Below are positions 5,984 to 9,598 of a DNA stretch of 9,598 nt, one piece after another. The stretch spans positions 1 through 9,598 of the forward strand of contig JAMCZM010000013.1 of the NCBI GenBank assembly GCA_023485645.1, in the 5' to 3' direction. The notes beneath the pieces are model-generated. The model saw only the letters and a list, made by a program, of their open reading frames with translations. It did not search any database and was not told the DNA's origin. Each line of letters opens with the position of its first letter. Position 1 is the stretch's first letter. The position numbers and the translations under genes were made by a program. The DNA comes from Candidatus Martarchaeota archaeon. Lineage in GTDB: Archaea; Micrarchaeota; Micrarchaeia; Micrarchaeales; Micrarchaeaceae.

Positions 5984-6117
5984 GTTTGCATTTAGGATAT
6001 TTAGTGGAACTCTCTGTTTTAGAGTATTTTACCTTTGTATATATTTATGTATATAATTATCAAAATAATTATTAGAAAAAATAATCGAAAAAATATGCGC
6101 AAATACAAAGATCAAAT

Positions 6118-6130
6118 TTTAATTTAAAAG
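6118..6130 (+). promoter_or_regulatory. Putative TATA box of the transporter-GTPase operon
   Basis: TTTAATTTAAAAG is centred about 45 nt before the ATG at 6170, predicting a start near 6151 and a leader of about 19 nt. The surrounding divergent intergenic region is extremely AT-rich, so confidence is limited. Confidence 0.35.
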
Positions 6131-6169
6131 TACCTGCTTTATTAAACTTTTTTTCCAATATATGTGTAT

Positions 6170-7483
6170 ATGGATGATAAAATCAGCGTCGCTGCGGCAA
6201 CTGCGGTTGGACTTGGCGCGATAATAGGGGCTGGGATATTTGTACTTAGTGGTACAGCGATTGCGCTTGCGGGACCTGATGCACTCATTGCTTTTATCCT
6301 TGTGGGCATACTTGCCATAATAATAGGATTTGAGCTTGGAGAACTCGGATCTATTGCACCAAATGTAAAAGGAGGTGTATACTCATATGTATATAAGGCA
6401 TTTGGCAGCGAACTTGGATTTATAACAGGCATATTAAGGTATTTTAGCTTGGCGACTAGCATATCAGCAATAACACTTGGATTTGGCTCATATTTTACAA
6501 GCCTTTTTGGGATAAGCAACACCTTAATTATACCTTTAGCCATTCTGCTTATATTCATATTATCCATTCTAAATATTGTAGGCATAAAAAAAGCTGTCAA
6601 AGCGGACTTTGGATTAGTAGTAATAAAACTTGGTATACTTGCAATCTTTATAGTTGCGGCAATATTATTTGCAGTTAGTTCTGGAAGCTTTAGTATGACG
6701 AATTTTTCAATTATACAATCAAAAAATAATATAGGTGATATATTTGCCGCGAGCATTGCGGTATTTTTTGCATATTCTGGCTTTCAAACAATATCGACAT
6801 TCACATCAAGAGTCAAAGGCGGCGCAAACGGGGCTGCGAAAGCCATAATGTATTCAATAATAATAAGCATGGTCTTTTACATACTTGTAATAGTTGCACT
6901 TATAATAATGGTGCCAGCATCAAAATATACCATAAGCGCAGATCCACTATCATTTGCATTACGTTATATTAAAGCACCCGCTTGGCTCTTTGTAGTGGTC
7001 AGCGTAGGAGCGCTTATAGCAACTATATCCGCAACAATTGCAATGATACTTAGCGCATCAAGAACTGTATACCAGATAAGCGCAGATAAATTGCTGCCTA
7101 AAATACTACGAAAATACAATAAAAAAAGCGATGTTGCTATAAACGGCGTAATATTGTCTGGTGTTATAGCGGTCATAATGCTTTTTTCAGGAAATATTTA
7201 TATCATTGCGGCAATAAGCAATTTCGGACTTATGTTCTCATATTTGATAGGAAGCTTTGCGATAATACATTTTAGAAGAAATAAGGTTAATAGCAGCTTT
7301 AAAACACCATTATACCCATATCTTCCAATAGTTGCGATTATTATGCTTCTTGCATTTATTGCAGGCATGCCGCAAGAGGCTACAACATTTGGCGTAATAA
7401 TGATAATATCGCTTTTAGTCATCTATTATTTCTTAAGGGAAATAGATGGTAAGCGCATCATAAGAATACATCTTTTTAGGTAG
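6170..7483 (+). CDS. APC-superfamily amino-acid permease
   Basis: This 437-residue membrane protein has about twelve hydrophobic helices, the normal size and topology of the amino acid-polyamine-organocation superfamily. The first helix carries GLGAIIGAGIFVLSG (about 14-28). This is the unwound glycine-rich segment that binds the substrate carboxylate and amino groups in APC transporters. GELGSIAPNVKGGVYSYVYKAFG (in part, about 56-78) is the conserved second-helix region with the loop to helix 3, and AYSGFQTISTF marks the sixth helix. The ATG at 6170 is preferred over the in-frame GTG at 6164 because it leaves a normal short N-terminus (MDDKISVAAATAVG). The substrate cannot be read from sequence; cationic or neutral amino acids are typical. 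It is followed after 6 nt by the GTPase gene, so the two form an operon. Confidence 0.87.
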   Translation: MDDKISVAAATAVGLGAIIGAGIFVLSGTAIALAGPDALIAFILVGILAIIIGFELGELGSIAPNVKGGVYSYVYKAFGSELGFITGILRYFSLATSISAITLGFGSYFTSLFGISNTLIIPLAILLIFILSILNIVGIKKAVKADFGLVVIKLGILAIFIVAAILFAVSSGSFSMTNFSIIQSKNNIGDIFAASIAVFFAYSGFQTISTFTSRVKGGANGAAKAIMYSIIISMVFYILVIVALIIMVPASKYTISADPLSFALRYIKAPAWLFVVVSVGALIATISATIAMILSASRTVYQISADKLLPKILRKYNKKSDVAINGVILSGVIAVIMLFSGNIYIIAAISNFGLMFSYLIGSFAIIHFRRNKVNSSFKTPLYPYLPIVAIIMLLAFIAGMPQEATTFGVIMIISLLVIYYFLREIDGKRIIRIHLFR

Positions 7484-7489
7484 AGATAT

Positions 7490-8662
7490 ATGTTAATAGG
7501 TATAATAGGGGCTCCGAATAAGGGCAAAAGCACGCTTTTCTCTGCCATAACGTCAAATAATGTGGATATTGCCAATTATCCATTCACAACCATAGATCCA
7601 AATAGGGGCATTGGATATGTTACGCATAAATGCCCAGAAATTGAGCTTGGAATAAAATGCAAAGCGCGAAACTCTTTATGTAGCAATGGCATTAGAAAAA
7701 TACCAATAAATATAATTGATGTTGCTGGGCTCGTGGAAAACGCACATGAAGGAAAAGGTATGGGTAATCAATTTCTTAATGATTTGTCATCATCAGACGC
7801 TTATATAGTGGTAGTTGATGTAAGTGGAAAAACTGACATGAACGGCAATGTTGCAGTAGATGCAGACCCAATCAATGACTATAACATGGTAATGAATGAG
7901 TTAATTGAATGGTTATCTGGCATAATAAAAAAGCACATGCGCGTGATGTCACGATCTGAAAATGGGGTGACTGCGTTATCAGAAATATTAACAGGCTTTA
8001 AGATTAATAAAAAAAATATAGAGAGCGTGATAAATGAATTATCCTTAACTAAAAGCAAAATAAACTGGAATGATGACGAAATAAAAAACTTTTCAAAACT
8101 AATAATAAAAATATCAAAACCAATAATAATTGCTGCAAACAAATGCGACAGTGACGGCGCAGATAAACGCATAAAATCGCTAAGAGAGCGACTACCAGAT
8201 GTTCCTATATTTGAATGCTCCGCCGCAATAGAATTGGCATTAATAAAAGCAAACTCATCAAAATTAATTGAATACACTTCGGGAAGCAGCAATTTTAATA
8301 TAATAGAGAGTGTAAGTTTTGAAAAGATGAATGCGCTCGCATTTATGCAAAAATTTATATCGCAAAAAAATGGCACCGGGGTACACGCACTACTAAATGG
8401 ACTTGTATTTGACATACTAAAAGAGATTGTAGTATACCCGGTAGAGGATGAAAGCAAATTTACAGATAATTTTGGAAATGTTCTGCCAGATGCCATATTA
8501 GTTAAAAATGGATCCACTGCAATTGATCTTGCAAGAATAATACATACAGAACTTGCTGATAAAATGCTCTACGCAATAGACGCGCGAAAAAAAATGCGTA
8601 TATCAAAAGAGCATATATTACAGGATAACCAGATAATAAAAATTGTCAGTACGGCGAAATAA
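7490..8662 (+). CDS. ychF: OBG-family translation-associated GTPase, Ygr210/YchF type
   Basis: A complete 390-residue cytoplasmic P-loop GTPase. Walker A/G1 is GAPNKGKST (7-15), a switch I-like NYPFTT is at 29-34, G3 is DVAGLV (77-82) followed by HEGKGMGNQFL, G4 is NKCD (217-220) and G5 is CSAA (243-246). The C-terminal part (about 313-390) has the TGS-like domain, with VVYPVEDE and a LARIIHTELADKMLYAID stretch. The Cys-containing insert after switch I (KCPEIELGIKC...LC, C48, C57, C64) and a true NKxD motif point to the archaeal/eukaryotic Ygr210 branch rather than bacterial YchF, whose G4 is degenerate. One Cys of the usual cluster seems missing. The family binds ribosomes. It is the second gene of the operon with the permease; no functional link is known. 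Confidence 0.88.
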   Translation: MLIGIIGAPNKGKSTLFSAITSNNVDIANYPFTTIDPNRGIGYVTHKCPEIELGIKCKARNSLCSNGIRKIPINIIDVAGLVENAHEGKGMGNQFLNDLSSSDAYIVVVDVSGKTDMNGNVAVDADPINDYNMVMNELIEWLSGIIKKHMRVMSRSENGVTALSEILTGFKINKKNIESVINELSLTKSKINWNDDEIKNFSKLIIKISKPIIIAANKCDSDGADKRIKSLRERLPDVPIFECSAAIELALIKANSSKLIEYTSGSSNFNIIESVSFEKMNALAFMQKFISQKNGTGVHALLNGLVFDILKEIVVYPVEDESKFTDNFGNVLPDAILVKNGSTAIDLARIIHTELADKMLYAIDARKKMRISKEHILQDNQIIKIVSTAK

Positions 8663-8730
8663 ATAGTTGCACAGCATTTTTTGCATGACAATGTTTAGTT
8701 ATGATTAAACTTATTTGCCTAATTATCTTT

Positions 8731-9243
8731 TTATACTGTGCGTCTTGCACCCGCAAGAATGGCTACGATCGGTGTTAATATTAACAGTATACCTATCGGA
8801 ATAGCAACCAGGTATATCAAGAAATCATTAAATTTGATTGTACTTAAACCAACAGAGCTAACATACAAAAATATCAAATAAATTATGAATATACCTATAG
8901 CATAAACTATTGCGGTATATAATGAATTTATTATACTAAGCCTAAGTATTCTTCCAGATTTTACAGTTATAGAACCTGCACGCTCCCCAAGCCATACAGC
9001 CACTATCAATGGCAGTATTATCGCTCCTGGAAGATATAACACATAGTTAGAAAATTTAACCATTATATTTGATAGTGAGGGAAAATATGGAGCGACTACC
9101 AATTCTATTATTACTGCAAGAATCAGAAGGCCAAACCATCCAGTTAAGGGTTTTGATATTTCTATCGGTTCATCTATTATCTGCGTATCTGGATTCCCAG
9201 GAGTTGTTTTCTTGGTATAACCAACAGAGTCAGATATTTTCAT
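8731..9243 (-). CDS. Small four-helix membrane protein of unknown function
   Basis: I do not recognise this 170-residue protein. A polar, Thr/Pro-rich N-terminus (about 35 residues) precedes four hydrophobic segments at about 36-54, 66-85, 104-128 and 141-165. The loop after the second helix reads WLGERAGSITVKSGRILRL, and the protein ends AGARRTV. The ATG at 9243 has a plausible AGTGATG ribosome site 4 nt upstream and a TATA box further up. Codons for residues 61-97 lie in the perfect inverted repeat shared with the right edge of the window. The gene itself looks intact, so I take this copy as the original. It is convergent with the GTPase gene (68 nt between stops) and divergent from Sec61-beta. 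Confidence 0.72.
   Translation of the reverse strand: MKISDSVGYTKKTTPGNPDTQIIDEPIEISKPLTGWFGLLILAVIIELVVAPYFPSLSNIMVKFSNYVLYLPGAIILPLIVAVWLGERAGSITVKSGRILRLSIINSLYTAIVYAIGIFIIYLIFLYVSSVGLSTIKFNDFLIYLVAIPIGILLILTPIVAILAGARRTV
8952..9063 (-). repeat. Left arm of a perfect 112-bp inverted repeat
   Basis: Base i of the right arm pairs with base 18550-i here, without a single mismatch over 112 bp. The arm lies inside the four-helix membrane protein gene and covers its residues 61-97. Upstream of the ATG codon at its start (9063) similarity to the other arm stops abruptly. Confidence 0.97.
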
Positions 9244-9280
9244 TTAGCATCACTTTAAGAACATAAATATTTTATTCAAT

Positions 9281-9292
9281 TTTTATTTATAG
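9281..9292 (-). promoter_or_regulatory. Putative TATA box of the four-helix membrane protein gene
   Basis: CTATAAATAAAA on the minus strand, centred about 44 nt before the ATG at 9243, predicts a start near 9261 and a leader of about 18 nt that includes the AGTGATG ribosome site. Confidence 0.45.
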
Positions 9293-9324
9293 CAATATAA
9301 TATTTACGTAAAAAGGATTAAATA

Positions 9325-9334
9325 GCTATATACC
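9325..9334 (+). promoter_or_regulatory. Putative TATA box of the Sec61-beta gene
   Basis: GCTATATACC is centred about 32 nt before the ATG at 9361, predicting a start near 9355 and an almost leaderless mRNA. Confidence 0.45.
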
Positions 9335-9360
9335 ATATCATTAATGTTATTGGTGTATAC

Positions 9361-9598
9361 ATGCCTTCACTTATGGGACCGCAATCGCAGAGCGGAGTAA
9401 TGAGCTTTTATGACGCCCCATCTAATGGACCCAAGCTAAATCCTAAAATAATGATGATAATCATATTGTCATTTGCAATAATAGTGATGGTTAAATTTTC
9501 TAACTATGTGTTATATCTTCCAGGAGCGATAATACTGCCATTGATAGTGGCTGTATGGCTTGGGGAGCGTGCAGGTTCTATAACTGTAAAATCTGGAA
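9361..9598 (+). CDS. secG: Sec61-beta/SecG translocon subunit, 3' end replaced by an inverted copy of the neighbouring gene (partial)
   Basis: The first 46 or so residues match archaeal Sec61-beta, the small tail-anchored subunit of the SecYEbeta protein-export channel. There is a Gly/Ser/Gln-rich start (MPSLMGPQSQ), then SGVMSFYDAPSNGPKLNP, equivalent to the conserved G-L-M-R-F-(Y/F)-x-x-x-x-x-G-x-K-x-x-P, and one hydrophobic helix (IMMIIILSFAIIVMV). Sec61-beta proteins usually stop shortly after this helix, at about 50-60 residues. Here the frame stays open to the window edge (79 complete codons), and from M43 (codon at 9487) it is identical in DNA to residues 61-97 of the membrane protein on the opposite strand. 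The start is well supported; the continuation is either a chimeric sequence or a real fusion. Confidence 0.72.
   Translation, partial: MPSLMGPQSQSGVMSFYDAPSNGPKLNPKIMMIIILSFAIIVMVKFSNYVLYLPGAIILPLIVAVWLGERAGSITVKSG
9487..9598 (+). repeat. Right arm of a perfect 112-bp inverted repeat, cut by the window end
   Basis: It is identical to the reverse complement of 8952-9063 and reaches the last base of the window, so the true length is unknown. It begins at ATGGTTAAATTTTC within the Sec61-beta helix. The spacer between arms (9064-9486, 423 bp) holds both divergent promoters and both N-terminal coding parts. Confidence 0.97.

Noticed and set aside
6009..6025. Small hairpin ACTCT / AGAGT upstream of the cyclase gene
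   Set aside because: A 5-bp stem with a 7-nt loop is expected by chance, and no riboswitch or ncRNA pattern surrounds it.
6142..6756. Long minus-strand open frame opposite the permease gene
   Set aside because: It is antisense to a well-supported APC transporter, and its hydrophobic composition is what the complement of those codons produces; no motif and no promoter.
7879..8517. Long minus-strand open frame opposite the GTPase gene
   Set aside because: It overlaps the GTPase gene, including G4, G5 and part of the TGS-like region, and shows no domain or ribosome site of its own.
1..9598. CRISPR arrays, insertion sequences, rRNA genes, phage genes
   Set aside because: No spaced direct repeats, transposase or integrase motifs, rRNA-like sequence or virion proteins were seen on either strand.

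Overview
The window reads as a piece of a small AT-rich archaeal genome, most likely from a DPANN lineage of the ARMAN type (Micrarchaeota or Parvarchaeota); I cannot choose between them. The archaeal signs are TATA-like boxes with short leaders, GGTGA-type ribosome sites, a tRNA without encoded CCA carrying an intron in a bulge-helix-bulge fold, a Sec61-beta start, a DacZ-like cyclase, a Ygr210/YchF-type GTPase and several secreted proteins rich in N-glycosylation sequons.

Left part (1-3417, minus strand): a compact transcription unit runs right to left. It starts with tRNA-Arg(CCU), with a 20-nt intron in the T-loop. It continues with a membrane-anchored thioredoxin/DsbA-fold protein that has lost its CXXC, a stand-alone DUF460-type RNase H-fold domain, an unrecognised basic helical protein, and a MenA-like UbiA prenyltransferase.

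Middle (3418-5942): two plus-strand surface genes follow, one pilin-like with a class III-type N-terminus and one small putative lipoprotein with a Tyr/Pro/Phe-rich tail. A minus-strand DisA_N (diadenylate cyclase) gene with a C-terminal membrane hairpin faces them.

Right part (5943-9598): divergent from the cyclase is a plus-strand pair, an APC amino-acid transporter followed 6 nt later by an OBG-family GTPase. Next come a minus-strand four-helix membrane protein and, divergent from it, a plus-strand Sec61-beta gene.

The oddest structure is at the right edge. The Sec61-beta reading frame runs without a stop into a sequence that is a perfect inverted copy of the inside of the neighbouring membrane-protein gene: 112 bp, 8952-9063 against 9487-9598, cut off by the window end. 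This is either a fold-back chimera from amplification or assembly, or a real recombination event. The second strong observation is the T-loop tRNA intron with a textbook 3-4-3 bulge-helix-bulge.
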